DNA of 22,641 nt from Acidobacteriaceae bacterium (GTDB lineage: Bacteria > Acidobacteriota > Terriglobia > Terriglobales > Acidobacteriaceae): contig PKXI01000381.1 of the NCBI GenBank assembly GCA_003133425.1, positions 1 through 22,641 of the forward strand, written 5' to 3'. Shown piece after piece: positions 14,937 to 22,641 of this stretch (the stretch's first letter is position 1; the number at the start of each line of letters is the position of its first letter). Below the pieces are notes generated by a model. That model was not told where the DNA came from and did no database searches. It saw only the letters and a program-made list of their open reading frames with translations. Position numbers and translations under genes: made by a program.

Positions 14937-16301
14937 ATGGTGAAGCCGCAAAAACCCAGGCCAAGTACAAACCGGAAAACACCCAAGGCTGAACGGCCTG
15001 CGGCGCCCGCCAGACAGAATGTTCATCCAGGCGGCAAGGACGCTCGGGCCGGCGCGAACAAGGCTCTCGGCAATCCCGGAGCCCTGGTGAACCGCCGTGC
15101 TGCCGATCGGCTGCGCAGCGGCCACCTCTGGGTTTATGCCTCCGATATCGAGGCTATCGCACTGCCTGAGTCTGCCATGGACGTCCCTCCTGCACTCTTA
15201 CCCGTGGCCGACCATCGCGGCCTGCTGCTGGGCACGGCGCTCTACAGCCCCTCCTCACAGATCGCCCTGCGGCTTGTCTCCCGCGAGGCGGTCGACGAGG
15301 CAGCGTGGCTTCAACTGTTGGCAACAAGGCTGCGCCAATCCATTGCTCGGCGCAAGCCGCTGCTCGACGACCAGAATGACGCCTGCCGGCTCTGCTTCAG
15401 CGAAGCTGACGAGCTTCCCGGCGTGATCGTCGACAAGTACGGCAGCCTCATAATCCTCCAACTCCTGGCCAGGGGGCTTGATTCAGCCGCCGTGCGCGAG
15501 ACCTGCGTACGTGTGCTGCGGGAAGAGCTCGCGCCGGCCGCAATCCTCGAACGCCCCGACCCGCGCATGCGAGAGTTGGAAGGGTTGGCAGCTCCGCCAT
15601 CAGAGGCGCTTTACGTCAAGAAGGCTTCGAGCAAATCCGTAGCCACGCAGTTTCACCTGAATGGCCTCGTTTTCCAATACGACGCCAACGCCGGCCAGAA
15701 AACAGGCGCTTTTCTTGACCAGCGGACCAACTACGCCGCCACGCGGGAGTGGGTGCGGAGACTTGGCGCGACCGACCGCGCTCTTGACGTTTGCTGCTAC
15801 CAGGGCGGGTTTGCGCTCCACCTCGCCCAGGTCTGCCGCCAGGTCATGGGCATTGACGCCTCGCGCGCCTCGCTCGAAGTGGCGGAGCGGAATCTTGAGG
15901 CCAATCTCTCATCGCTCAAAGCACAGGTGGAATGGGTGGAGGCCGATGCCTTTCAAATCTTGCGCGACTGGTCAGATGCAGGCGAGACTTTTGGTGCCGT
16001 CGTGCTTGATCCGCCGGCGTTCGCCAAAACAAAGCGAGCCGTAGAAGGTGCCCTGCGCGGCTACAAGGAGCTGAACTTGCGCGCCCTCAAGATGCTGCGC
16101 CCCGGCGGTCTGCTCGTCACCTGCTCCTGTTCCCACCACGTTAGCTGGGCGGAGCTTGAAGCCGCAGTCGCCTCTGCCGCCGCCGACACAGGCCGGCGCG
16201 TACGCCTGCTCGAACGCCGCGGTGCCGCTCCCGACCATCCGGTGGTTCTGAACCTGCCGGAGACCGAATATCTGAAATGCCTGGTGCTCGAAGTGGAGTA
16301 G
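14937..16301 (+). CDS. RlmI-like class I SAM-dependent rRNA (cytosine) methyltransferase
   Basis: A 454-residue protein starting at ATG 14937, with GAGGGAG (14927-14933) just upstream. Residues 1-48 are a basic, proline- and lysine-rich extension that is probably disordered and may contact RNA. A PUA RNA-binding domain follows (about 50-120, with R-L-R-S-G-H-L-W-V-Y). The C-terminal Rossmann methyltransferase has F-L-D-Q-R (259-263), the SAM-binding A-L-D-V-C-C-Y-Q-G-G (282-291), L-D-P-P-A-F-A-K (357-364) and T-C-S-C-S (395-399), whose cysteine is the usual catalytic nucleophile in m5C enzymes. E. coli RlmI methylates C1962 of 23S rRNA; the same target is plausible here but not proven. The long N-terminal tail is unlike E. 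coli RlmI. It is probably transcribed on its own or with the cytochrome gene. Confidence 0.85.
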   Translation: MVKPQKPRPSTNRKTPKAERPAAPARQNVHPGGKDARAGANKALGNPGALVNRRAADRLRSGHLWVYASDIEAIALPESAMDVPPALLPVADHRGLLLGTALYSPSSQIALRLVSREAVDEAAWLQLLATRLRQSIARRKPLLDDQNDACRLCFSEADELPGVIVDKYGSLIILQLLARGLDSAAVRETCVRVLREELAPAAILERPDPRMRELEGLAAPPSEALYVKKASSKSVATQFHLNGLVFQYDANAGQKTGAFLDQRTNYAATREWVRRLGATDRALDVCCYQGGFALHLAQVCRQVMGIDASRASLEVAERNLEANLSSLKAQVEWVEADAFQILRDWSDAGETFGAVVLDPPAFAKTKRAVEGALRGYKELNLRALKMLRPGGLLVTCSCSHHVSWAELEAAVASAAADTGRRVRLLERRGAAPDHPVVLNLPETEYLKCLVLEVE

Positions 16302-16355
16302 AGGCCGCTCAACCTGAATCTATTGGGGTCGCGGAATCTATGTACAGCTCCATAA

Positions 16356-17012
16356 TCATGCCCGGGCGATACGCTGACCCGTGTGCCATTGAGGCATGAG
16401 GCGCCACAACCACTCGAACCATGATCGGCGGATCGCGGTTTTTGCGCTCTGCTTTTCCGTGCTCGAGGTCTTCCGCAACTCTGCCAGGACTTCCTTTACC
16501 TGAGCCCGTAGAGCCTCGGCTTCAAATGTGCAGGAGCGCAGATAGGCTGACACGGTAAGGCCGGCCTCTGCCGCGCGTCTCCGCAGTTGCTCGCCCTCTG
16601 CTTTGCTGAGCCGGATCGTGATGCTGGCACACTTGCGATTCTGGTCAAATATTGTTGAAACGCCCGGTGCGGATTGCGGTTCAGCGTCCTCGTTCCATCT
16701 AGGCTCCGCCGGCAGATTTGCTGCCTGGGCAACAGGAGCCGCATGGGACGGAAGCGCTCCGCAGGTTCGGCAAGATCTGGAATCGGCGGCTTGCCCGGAC
16801 GCCCGATCGCCAGTATCAGCTGGCTTGTATCGACTGTGGTTGCGCAGGGCACGCTCATAGCTCAGCGTCGCCACGTCATCGGCAAGATCGTCATCGTTCC
16901 AGGCGGGGGTCCCTTTGGATGCGGGCGCGGTAAGTGCGGCCAGCAACCCCGCAAAGCTGGAAGAGGTGGGAGAGGGTGAAGCTATGGCTGCTTGCTGCAT
17001 GGGATGGAGCAT
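16356..17012 (-). CDS. Ribbon-helix-helix (MobC/CopG-like) protein with disordered N-terminus
   Basis: A 218-residue protein; ATG 17012 is preferred because GGGGA lies five bases upstream. An alternative TTG at 17147 would overlap the stop of the upstream gene, and its extra residues do not look like protein. Residues 1-125 are low-complexity (A, S, P) and probably disordered, with one C-R-T-C pair (81-84). Residues 127-165 form a ribbon-helix-helix unit: strand C-A-S-I-T-I-R-L-S, helix K-A-E-G-E-Q-L-R-R-R-A-A-E-A-G, helix T-V-S-A-Y-L-R-S-C. A coiled-coil-like stretch (163-182) and a tryptophan-rich basic tail (W198, W201, W203, W209) follow. RHH domains of this type bind DNA and resemble relaxosome accessory proteins, but no relaxase or plasmid gene is near, so a chromosomal DNA-binding role is more likely. 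It lies 131 bp after the GAF-EAL gene on the same strand. Confidence 0.65.
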   Translation of the reverse strand: MLHPMQQAAIASPSPTSSSFAGLLAALTAPASKGTPAWNDDDLADDVATLSYERALRNHSRYKPADTGDRASGQAADSRSCRTCGALPSHAAPVAQAANLPAEPRWNEDAEPQSAPGVSTIFDQNRKCASITIRLSKAEGEQLRRRAAEAGLTVSAYLRSCTFEAEALRAQVKEVLAELRKTSSTEKQSAKTAIRRSWFEWLWRLMPQWHTGQRIARA

Positions 17013-17143
17013 ACTCGTCCCCGGTGCGTTGAGCGCGAGGGAATTCCCATGCAAAATGCTGAGCGATTCCCGGATTCGGAAACACGACCCACCGTTCCCG
17101 AAATGGAACCGGCAATTCGCATGTCCCTGGCACGGGCGTCGTG

Positions 17144-18529
17144 TCAATCTGAGAGCTCTTTGGAGACCGCAGGATCGGGAAGTACGCGCCCAGGCAAGCG
17201 CAATAGCTGGGTGACTGCCTCGACAGGCAAGGGGCGGGCGAATAGAAATCCCTGCCCAAAGCGGCAGCCCATCTCGCGCAGCAGCCGGTACTGCTCAGGG
17301 GTCTCGATGCCCTCGGCCACCACATCCAAGCCCAGTACCCTCGCCAATTCGATGATGGTGCGTACGATCTGGAGCGGCTGCTCGCCCTCGGACATCCGTC
17401 CTACAAACGAACGGTCGATCTTGAGCACGTCGATGGGAAACGAATGCAGGTAGCTGAGTGAGCTGTATCCGGTACCGAAGTCATCCATCAGGAGGGTAAC
17501 CCCAAGCCGGCGCAGACTGCCGAGCACCTCGAGGGCCGTGCGCATATCGGGAATCAGGCTTGATTCGGTCATCTCCAGGCCGAGTTGCCGGCTGGAGACA
17601 CCTGATTGGCGTAGCAACGCCTCGACATGGTCGGCCAGCCCCTCACGGGAGAATTGGCGCGCAGAGAGGTTGACGCAAACGCGCAGAGAGTGATGCGCAG
17701 GATCGTCGAGGCACCACTTCTGGATCTGGCTGCAGACTTCACCAAGTCCCCAGTCTCCGATCGGCAGAATCAACCCGCTCTCCTCTGCATGCGGAATAAA
17801 ATCCATGGGCGGCACCAGTCCGCGCTCTGGATGAACCCAGCGGATCAACGCTTCAAGTCCAACAATTCTGCGCGTCGAAAGTTCGACTTCCGGCTGGTAG
17901 TAAAGCACAAACTCGCGCTGCTCAAGGGCGTGGCGAAGATCCGGTTTGTCAGGCCATTTCCCAGGGATGCTTATCGCCGCGCGGGGCTCTCGCAATCCAT
18001 ATCCCCCGAAGCTTTTGCGCAGCCTGCGCAGTTCCAACTGGCTGGCAACCATATCGGCGAGGCTTTCCAGCATTCGGAGCTCGTCCAGGGCCATCCTGCG
18101 CCGCGGCTGGCAGCTGAAAACTGTCAACATTCCCAGAATCCTGCCTTCGGACGACCGCACCGGCGCGCTGGCAAAAGAAACCACGTCCAAGCGCCTTAAA
18201 GTCATCCGGCCGCCTTCGAAATGCGGATGTTTTGAGATGTCAGGAACAACCACCGGCCCATTCTCGGCGAGCACCATTTCAAAGATCGACTGGTTCCGTG
18301 GCAGTTCGCGAACAGCCTCGCCCCAGTAAGACTTGATCCAGATGCGGCTCGCGTCAGCAAAGCCAAGCAGCACCGTGTCAGCCCGAAAATATTCGGCACT
18401 GAGCCGCGTAATAGCGTCGAAGCTGGACTCGGGCTCAGTGTCCAGAATCTCTGTCGCAGCCAGCGCAGACAGCCGCGCATCCTCCTGCGGCCAATCGATC
18501 AAGCCGGTTTGCAATTCTGTTTGTGCCAT
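17144..18529 (-). CDS. GAF-EAL cyclic-di-GMP phosphodiesterase
   Basis: A 461-residue soluble protein. Residues about 20-172 are a GAF sensor domain ([16 protein letters not shown] entry; [23 protein letters not shown]). Residues about 198-445 are an EAL domain hydrolysing c-di-GMP to pGpG. The catalytic set is intact: E226 in E-A-L, N287, E319, D-D in D-D-F-G-T-G (349-354), K370, E-G-I-E-T (406-410) and Q426. There is no GGDEF, so it should act only to lower c-di-GMP under control of the GAF ligand. The ATG at 18529 has GGAG close upstream; an in-frame ATG at 18640 would add 37 residues of unconvincing sequence. A possible leader ORF and hairpin lie just upstream. The EAL domain is related to that of the multi-PAS protein but far from identical. 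Confidence 0.88.
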   Translation of the reverse strand: MAQTELQTGLIDWPQEDARLSALAATEILDTEPESSFDAITRLSAEYFRADTVLLGFADASRIWIKSYWGEAVRELPRNQSIFEMVLAENGPVVVPDISKHPHFEGGRMTLRRLDVVSFASAPVRSSEGRILGMLTVFSCQPRRRMALDELRMLESLADMVASQLELRRLRKSFGGYGLREPRAAISIPGKWPDKPDLRHALEQREFVLYYQPEVELSTRRIVGLEALIRWVHPERGLVPPMDFIPHAEESGLILPIGDWGLGEVCSQIQKWCLDDPAHHSLRVCVNLSARQFSREGLADHVEALLRQSGVSSRQLGLEMTESSLIPDMRTALEVLGSLRRLGVTLLMDDFGTGYSSLSYLHSFPIDVLKIDRSFVGRMSEGEQPLQIVRTIIELARVLGLDVVAEGIETPEQYRLLREMGCRFGQGFLFARPLPVEAVTQLLRLPGRVLPDPAVSKELSD

Positions 18530-18558
18530 CTTCTCCAGGCTCCGCCGTGTCCCTCTGC

Positions 18559-18577
18559 CTGAGTCCAAAGGGCTCAG
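18559..18577. other. Hairpin between the leader ORF and the GAF-EAL start
   Basis: CTGAGTCC (18559-18566) pairs with GGGCTCAG (18570-18577) around a 3-nt AAA loop with one T-G pair on the plus strand (a C-A mismatch in the minus-strand RNA). It ends 30 bases upstream of the GAF-EAL ATG and covers the stop codon of the candidate leader ORF. Confidence 0.35.
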
Positions 18578-18654
18578 TACGAAAGTGCCGGCCTTCCCGC
18601 AATGCGTGATCGCGGCTTTGGCAGACGAAGGAACACCCATCGAACCTTATGCAC
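18574..18654 (-). CDS. Candidate 26-residue leader ORF upstream of the GAF-EAL gene
   Basis: On the minus strand AAAGGAGGT (18672-18664), an essentially perfect Shine-Dalgarno site, sits 9 nt before a GTG at 18654. The frame runs 26 codons to TGA (18576-18574) and encodes a strongly basic peptide with about eight K/R residues. Neither possible start of the GAF-EAL gene (18529, 18640) is at a usable distance from this ribosome site, so it must serve this small ORF or be chance. The stop codon lies within the 18559-18577 hairpin, a layout reminiscent of translational attenuation leaders. No known family. Confidence 0.35.
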   Translation of the reverse strand: MHKVRWVFLRLPKPRSRIAGRPALSY

Positions 18655-18749
18655 AGATTCCGTACCTCCTTTATCGGAAGGGATTCGACCGGACATGAGG
18701 TTACTCCGGGGCACCACCGCTGAGTACCAGTCTGGCGGCAATCGGATTT

Positions 18750-20882
18750 CTACTTTTGAGCGCTCGGCTGTCCCGATTCAGTCCAGAGAAAAGTCATCTG
18801 GTCAGCATCATCCTGGATCTGCTGATCCACACTCACCCCAGCCGAGTGTCCGCCGGCCAGACTGTAGTGCAGCAGCACCGGCCGGCCACTGCTGGAGGCC
18901 GACTGCAACAGCGCCGTCATCTTCCGCGCATGGAGCGGAGCCACGCGCGTATCACTGTCGCCGGTGAAGAACATGACCGCGGGATAAGTCGAGCTCGGCT
19001 TCACGTTCTGGTAAGGCGAGTACTTAAGCAGAAACGGAAACTGCTTTTCCTTGTCAGAGGAGCCGTACTCGGTCACCCAGTAGGAGCCCACCAGGAACTT
19101 CTGAAAGCGCAGCATGTCCAGCAGAGGATAGCCGCAGAGCACGGCGGAAAACAGCTCGGGCCGCTGCGTAATGGCAGCGCCCATCAGCAGGCCGCCATTC
19201 GAACGGCCGGTAATGGCAAAATGCTGCGGCGATGTGTACTTGTTGGCGATCAGGTACTCGGCCGCCGCAAACCAGTCGTCAAATACGTTTTGCTTCTTCT
19301 CAAACATCGCCTGTTCGTGCCAGTGCTCGCCATACTCACCACCGCCGCGCATGTTCGGCAGCGCGAACCAGCCACCCTGCTCCAGCCACCATGCATACTG
19401 TGGATTCCATGTGGGGAGAATGCTCAACTTGAAACCTCCATAGCCGGTCATCAGCAGCCGCTCGGTCCCGTCCTGCTTCAACCCCTTCTTGCCGGCAATG
19501 AACATGGGAACGCTGGTGCCGTCCTTCGACTTGAAAAAGACCTGCTTGATCTCATATTGGCTGGAGTCGAAGGGAACCTTGGGCTGGAAAAATACCTCCC
19601 GCTTGCCGGTCACCGTATCCAAACGGTAGAGCGTGGGAGGAATGATGAACGACTGGAATTGGAAGTATCCATAGCGGTCTGTTGCCCGTCCCTCAACCCT
19701 GGAGGCCGAACCTATGCCGTCGTAGTCCACTGTGCCTGCAGGTTTGCCGTCCAGCGAGTAGACCGATGTCTCCGTCTTCACGTCCTTCAGCCTGCTCACG
19801 TAGATTTTCTCGCCCACGATCGACCATTCGTCGATCGGGTTCGGCCCTTCAGCTACTATGGTCTTCCACGCGTCGGGCATGATCCCGGGGTCGGCCTTCA
19901 GGATGCATCCATTCGGTGCGTGGTAGTCAGTCTTCACATACCACGCCCCCTTTGCATAGTTCGCCGAGAACCGCGAATCCTGGCCCCATATCAGCACTTC
20001 AAAAGGCAAACCCGGCTTGGTAAGGTCGCGGTACACAATGTCTTCGCGCTTTGCCGGCACGCCTCGGCTGATATGGACCACCAGGTAGCGGCCATCATCG
20101 GTCACGTTGCCTCCAAAGAGGTCGTCGCCGGTCAGCGGCTCTCCGCGAAACTCGTGACCAAAGATCAGCGCGTCCCGCGAAGTCCGTGTCCCCAGCACGT
20201 GCTGGAATAAAAGCGTGCCCTCCTTGTTATTGCGCGCGTAGTAGAGGCTCGCCCCGTCCGGCGCAAACACGGCGCTGAAGTAACGTGCCGTCGGCAGTTC
20301 ATCTTCAAGCGTCTTGCCCGTTGCAACATTCAGCACGTGAACGCTGGTCTCGTCCGCTCCGCCGCTCTGAACCGAATAAGCCAGCAGCTTCCCGTCGCGG
20401 GAAACATCCTCGATGTGAACCGAGATATTCGGGTCAGTACTCAGGACAGCCGGGTCTACCAGGCGCTTGTCTTTATTCGTCCATCCCTGGCGCACATAAA
20501 TCGAGTACTGCTGTTCCCCGGCCAGCCGTTTCCTGAAAAAGTAGCTTTCTCCGCGCTGCAACGGCGTACTTGCGGCAGACACGTTTTCCAGTTCGTCCAG
20601 ATCGTCCACGACCTGCGACCGGATGCGCGCCTGCTTTATGTAGCGCCCGGTGTACGCATTCTCGGCATCGATAAATGCCCGCGTCTCCGGGCTTTTTGAA
20701 TCTTCAAGCCATCGATAGCTGTCGACAATTTTCGTTCCGAAGTAGTTGTCGGTCACCGGAACGGCTTCGACCGGCGGCGCCGATGGCAGCGAAATCCCAT
20801 CGCGCCCGTGAATCGTCTGGCCCACCAAGCTAGCTCCCATGAGTACAAATGCCGCAATGACCGTTCCGCAATTCCGCTGCAT
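18750..20882 (-). CDS. Exported prolyl oligopeptidase (S9A family serine peptidase)
   Basis: A 710-residue serine peptidase cleaving short peptides after proline. ATG 20882 is chosen: GAGGGGG lies 7 nt upstream and the first 22 residues form a Sec signal peptide (M-Q-R-N-C-G then a hydrophobic stretch ending A-S-L-V-G-Q), whereas the longer frame upstream overlaps the divergent murJ start. A seven-bladed propeller fills about residues 30-440 (opening with Y-R-W-L-E-D). The alpha/beta hydrolase domain carries the catalytic triad: S561 in G-R-S-N-G-G, D644 in D-T-R-V-A-P and H679 in G-G-H-S-A-G. Size and motifs are standard for periplasmic bacterial POPs. It would help use peptides as nutrients. 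No terminator with a T-run is visible after the stop. Confidence 0.93.
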   Translation of the reverse strand: MQRNCGTVIAAFVLMGASLVGQTIHGRDGISLPSAPPVEAVPVTDNYFGTKIVDSYRWLEDSKSPETRAFIDAENAYTGRYIKQARIRSQVVDDLDELENVSAASTPLQRGESYFFRKRLAGEQQYSIYVRQGWTNKDKRLVDPAVLSTDPNISVHIEDVSRDGKLLAYSVQSGGADETSVHVLNVATGKTLEDELPTARYFSAVFAPDGASLYYARNNKEGTLLFQHVLGTRTSRDALIFGHEFRGEPLTGDDLFGGNVTDDGRYLVVHISRGVPAKREDIVYRDLTKPGLPFEVLIWGQDSRFSANYAKGAWYVKTDYHAPNGCILKADPGIMPDAWKTIVAEGPNPIDEWSIVGEKIYVSRLKDVKTETSVYSLDGKPAGTVDYDGIGSASRVEGRATDRYGYFQFQSFIIPPTLYRLDTVTGKREVFFQPKVPFDSSQYEIKQVFFKSKDGTSVPMFIAGKKGLKQDGTERLLMTGYGGFKLSILPTWNPQYAWWLEQGGWFALPNMRGGGEYGEHWHEQAMFEKKQNVFDDWFAAAEYLIANKYTSPQHFAITGRSNGGLLMGAAITQRPELFSAVLCGYPLLDMLRFQKFLVGSYWVTEYGSSDKEKQFPFLLKYSPYQNVKPSSTYPAVMFFTGDSDTRVAPLHARKMTALLQSASSSGRPVLLHYSLAGGHSAGVSVDQQIQDDADQMTFLWTESGQPSAQK

Positions 20883-20962
20883 GCAATGCCCCCTCTGGAA
20901 AGAATACGCGCGAAGATTGCACTTGCAGGTTCCTTCAGCACGGCAGGTTAAACCAGGCCCGG

Positions 20963-20968
20963 TAGAAT
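20963..20968 (+). promoter_or_regulatory. TAGAAT -10 box directly before the murJ GTG
   Basis: TAGAAT (20963-20968) differs from TATAAT at one base. The preferred murJ start codon GTG is at 20977, eight bases later, so transcription starting 7-9 nt after the box (A20976 or G20977) would give a leaderless or nearly leaderless mRNA. The -35 region is poor. No Shine-Dalgarno sequence precedes the GTG. Confidence 0.35.
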
Positions 20969-20976
20969 TAACTCCA

Positions 20977-22617
20977 GTGGCAGAAGCGATTCCAACCCAA
21001 TCTTCTCCGGGTTCACGGTGGGCGCGCGGCGTGCGTGTGCTGCGGCCGTCGCACGCGCATTCTATCTTTTCAGCCACCGTACTGCTCATGGTGTCCACCT
21101 TCCTGTCTCGCATTATCGGGCTGGTGCGGGTTAAGTACATCGTGTGGCTCTTTGGCCGGGGCGTTGAAGCTGACGCCTTCAATGCCGCCTTTGTACTGCC
21201 CGACATGATCTCGTATTTCCTGGTCGGCGGCGCGGCCTCCATCACCTTTGTCACCATCCTCACCCGTTATCGCGAAACGGGACGCGAAGGTGAGAGCGAG
21301 CGGTCGCTCTCGGTCATCCTGACAACCATGTACCTGGTACTCGGAGCTGCGATCGTGCTCGCCGAGGTCTTTGCACCCTGGTACATCCGGTTGTGGTTTA
21401 ACGGATTCGATGCACAGAAAGCCGCGCTCTGCGTACGCCTGACGCGCATTCTTCTGCCGGCGCAGTTGTGCTTCTTCGCCGGCGGCGTTTTTGGAGCAGT
21501 GCTGCTGGTGCGCAAGCAGTTCAGCGTGCAAGCGGTTGCGCCCTTGATTTATGGCCTCGGCACGATTGTCGGCGGATTGCTGCTGGAGAAGCGGATCGGC
21601 GTTTCTTCGCTGGCCATCGGCACGGTAGCGGGAGCTTTTCTGGGGCCGTTCCTTCTGAATTCCGTTTTTGCGCGGCGCGCCGGCACACGCTACCGCATGA
21701 TTCTTGACTGGCACGACAAAGGCTTGCGCGAGTGGGTGCGCCTGTCGTTGCCACTGATGGCCGGCGTTTCCCTGGTAACAGCCGATGGATGGATTATCGG
21801 CCACTTCGCATCGAAAATCGGCGGCGCGGTCTCGCTGATGAGCTATGCCAAGCAGCTTTTCACCGCACCTATGGCCATGCTGGCCCAAGCCGCGGGAGCG
21901 GCCTCCATGCCCTTTTTCGCCAGCATGTGGTCGCAGCAGCGCCGCTATGAATTTGCCATCGGCGTTGCGGATTCGGTTTCGCGCGTCGCCGCTCTTGGGC
22001 TGCTGGTCGCCTCAGGCATGGTGGCCCTGGGCCAGCCGATGATCGACCTGATCTTTACCGGAGGCCGCTTCTCTTCAGCGGATTCGCGCTTGTGCGCGGC
22101 GTACTTCGCCGTCTTCTCAATCTCCATGTTTCTCTGGTCGGCCCAGGCCATTTATGCGCGCGCTTTCTACGCCGCCGGAAACACCATGGCGCCCATGGTG
22201 GCGGGAACCATTGTGACCGTGATCTCGTGGCCTATCTATGTCTCGCTGTTCCATTGGCAAGGGGCCATGGGGCTGGCCTTCGCATCCAATATCGGAATCG
22301 CGCTGCAAACCGTCACCATCGCCATCCTGCTTCACCGGCGGCACATGGTTTCACTGGCCAGCCTGGACTATGCCGAGTTGGGCCGCTGCCTATTGGCTGC
22401 GCTTGCCAGCGGCGCGGCTGTCTGGATCGTTGCCTGGGCCGTAGGAGGCCTGCTTGCGCATCTCCCCGGAGCGCCGTCCCTTCGTCATACACGCTGGATA
22501 GATTTGGCCGTATTGGTAGCTGGAATTGTGGCCTGGCTGGCAGTCACAAAAGAGGTCCTGGAAAGGTCCGGATCGGCGTTGCCCAAAGTCGCCATGAAAC
22601 GGCTGGGACTGGTCTGA
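20977..22617 (+). CDS. murJ: MurJ/MviN-family lipid II flippase homologue
   Basis: A 546-residue polytopic membrane protein of the MOP exporter superfamily, with about 14 predicted helices beginning near residue 30. MurJ flips the lipid-linked peptidoglycan precursor (lipid II) across the inner membrane. The family signature is clear: S-R-I-I-G-L-V-R (44-51) and A-D-A-F-N-A-A-F (65-72) match E. coli S-R-V-L-G-F-A-R and T-D-A-F-F-V-A-F. By eye alignment, E. coli R18, R24 and D39 are kept as R45, R51 and D66, but R52 becomes S79, E57 becomes G84 and R270 becomes Q293. GTG 20977 gives a normal length with a 28-residue basic cytoplasmic N-terminus; an ATG at 20839 would run through the divergent peptidase start. 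It could be the main MurJ or a paralogue for another lipid-linked glycan. Confidence 0.85.
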   Translation: MAEAIPTQSSPGSRWARGVRVLRPSHAHSIFSATVLLMVSTFLSRIIGLVRVKYIVWLFGRGVEADAFNAAFVLPDMISYFLVGGAASITFVTILTRYRETGREGESERSLSVILTTMYLVLGAAIVLAEVFAPWYIRLWFNGFDAQKAALCVRLTRILLPAQLCFFAGGVFGAVLLVRKQFSVQAVAPLIYGLGTIVGGLLLEKRIGVSSLAIGTVAGAFLGPFLLNSVFARRAGTRYRMILDWHDKGLREWVRLSLPLMAGVSLVTADGWIIGHFASKIGGAVSLMSYAKQLFTAPMAMLAQAAGAASMPFFASMWSQQRRYEFAIGVADSVSRVAALGLLVASGMVALGQPMIDLIFTGGRFSSADSRLCAAYFAVFSISMFLWSAQAIYARAFYAAGNTMAPMVAGTIVTVISWPIYVSLFHWQGAMGLAFASNIGIALQTVTIAILLHRRHMVSLASLDYAELGRCLLAALASGAAVWIVAWAVGGLLAHLPGAPSLRHTRWIDLAVLVAGIVAWLAVTKEVLERSGSALPKVAMKRLGLV

Positions 22618-22641
22618 AGCCAGGGCAATCGCATTTCAAAA

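Noticed and set aside
17142..17147. TTGACA on the minus strand at the end of the GAF-EAL gene as a -35 box for the RHH gene.
   Set aside because: No acceptable -10 hexamer lies 16-18 bp downstream.
20839..21263. Longer N-termini for both murJ (ATG 20839) and the prolyl oligopeptidase (from 21263).
   Set aside because: Each would overlap the other gene's start on the opposite strand, lack a ribosome site, and hide or replace the natural N-terminus.

Overview
The window looks like an ordinary, GC-rich (roughly 60%) chromosomal segment of a heterotrophic Gram-negative bacterium, most likely an Acidobacteriota (Terriglobia/Acidobacteriaceae type). This is an inference from gene content: a MerR-HTH/TPR fusion regulator, a ribbon-helix-helix protein with a long disordered N-terminus, an exported GH116 glycosidase, an exported prolyl oligopeptidase and several stacked PAS/GAF c-di-GMP proteins. 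No rRNA, intact tRNA, CRISPR array, insertion sequence or phage structural gene is visible.

Layout, left to right. 1-141 (-) is the end-truncated start of a small zinc-ribbon protein. 142-702 has no convincing gene but holds an AT-richer patch, the last 49 nt of a tRNA-Thr(CGT) without its 5' half (482-530, a probable integration scar or attachment site), an intrinsic terminator (584-613) and a hairpin/dyad in front of the next gene. 703-3435 (+) is a Tat-exported GH116 glycosidase. It converges with 3474-8153 (-), a 1559-residue protein with about eight PAS domains, GGDEF, EAL and a C-terminal zinc-binding CZB domain. A 392-bp divergent intergenic region with two DnaA-box-like sites separates it from a MerR-HTH/TPR protein (8546-9499, +). 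Next, all on the minus strand, lie a homocysteine S-methyltransferase (9566-10513), a 57-residue two-helix membrane protein (10674-10847), a Crp/Fnr-type regulator (10919-11662) and a bifunctional Rel (p)ppGpp synthetase/hydrolase (11858-14182). On the plus strand are an exported c-type cytochrome (14438-14881) and an RlmI-like rRNA methyltransferase (14937-16301). Then come, on the minus strand, the RHH protein (16356-17012), a GAF-EAL phosphodiesterase (17144-18529) preceded by a possible short leader ORF, and an S9A prolyl oligopeptidase (18750-20882). Divergent from the last is a MurJ/MviN-family flippase (20977-22617, +).

How the genes may work together: the region is rich in signalling, with two c-di-GMP enzymes, one (p)ppGpp enzyme, a cNMP-type regulator and an HTH/TPR protein mixed with polymer-degrading exported enzymes and a cell-wall precursor transporter. 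There is little evidence for long operons, since most genes have their own ribosome site and gaps of 50-160 bp.

No clearly new multi-gene system (defence, secretion or biosynthetic cluster) is evident. The points most worth a second look are the tRNA 3' fragment, the exact 375-bp triplication of PAS domains, the CZB domain on a composite GGDEF-EAL protein, the MurJ homologue lacking two arginines essential in E. coli, the possible leader ORF in front of the GAF-EAL gene, the 57-aa membrane protein, and two genes (rel and murJ) whose -10 boxes suggest leaderless mRNAs.
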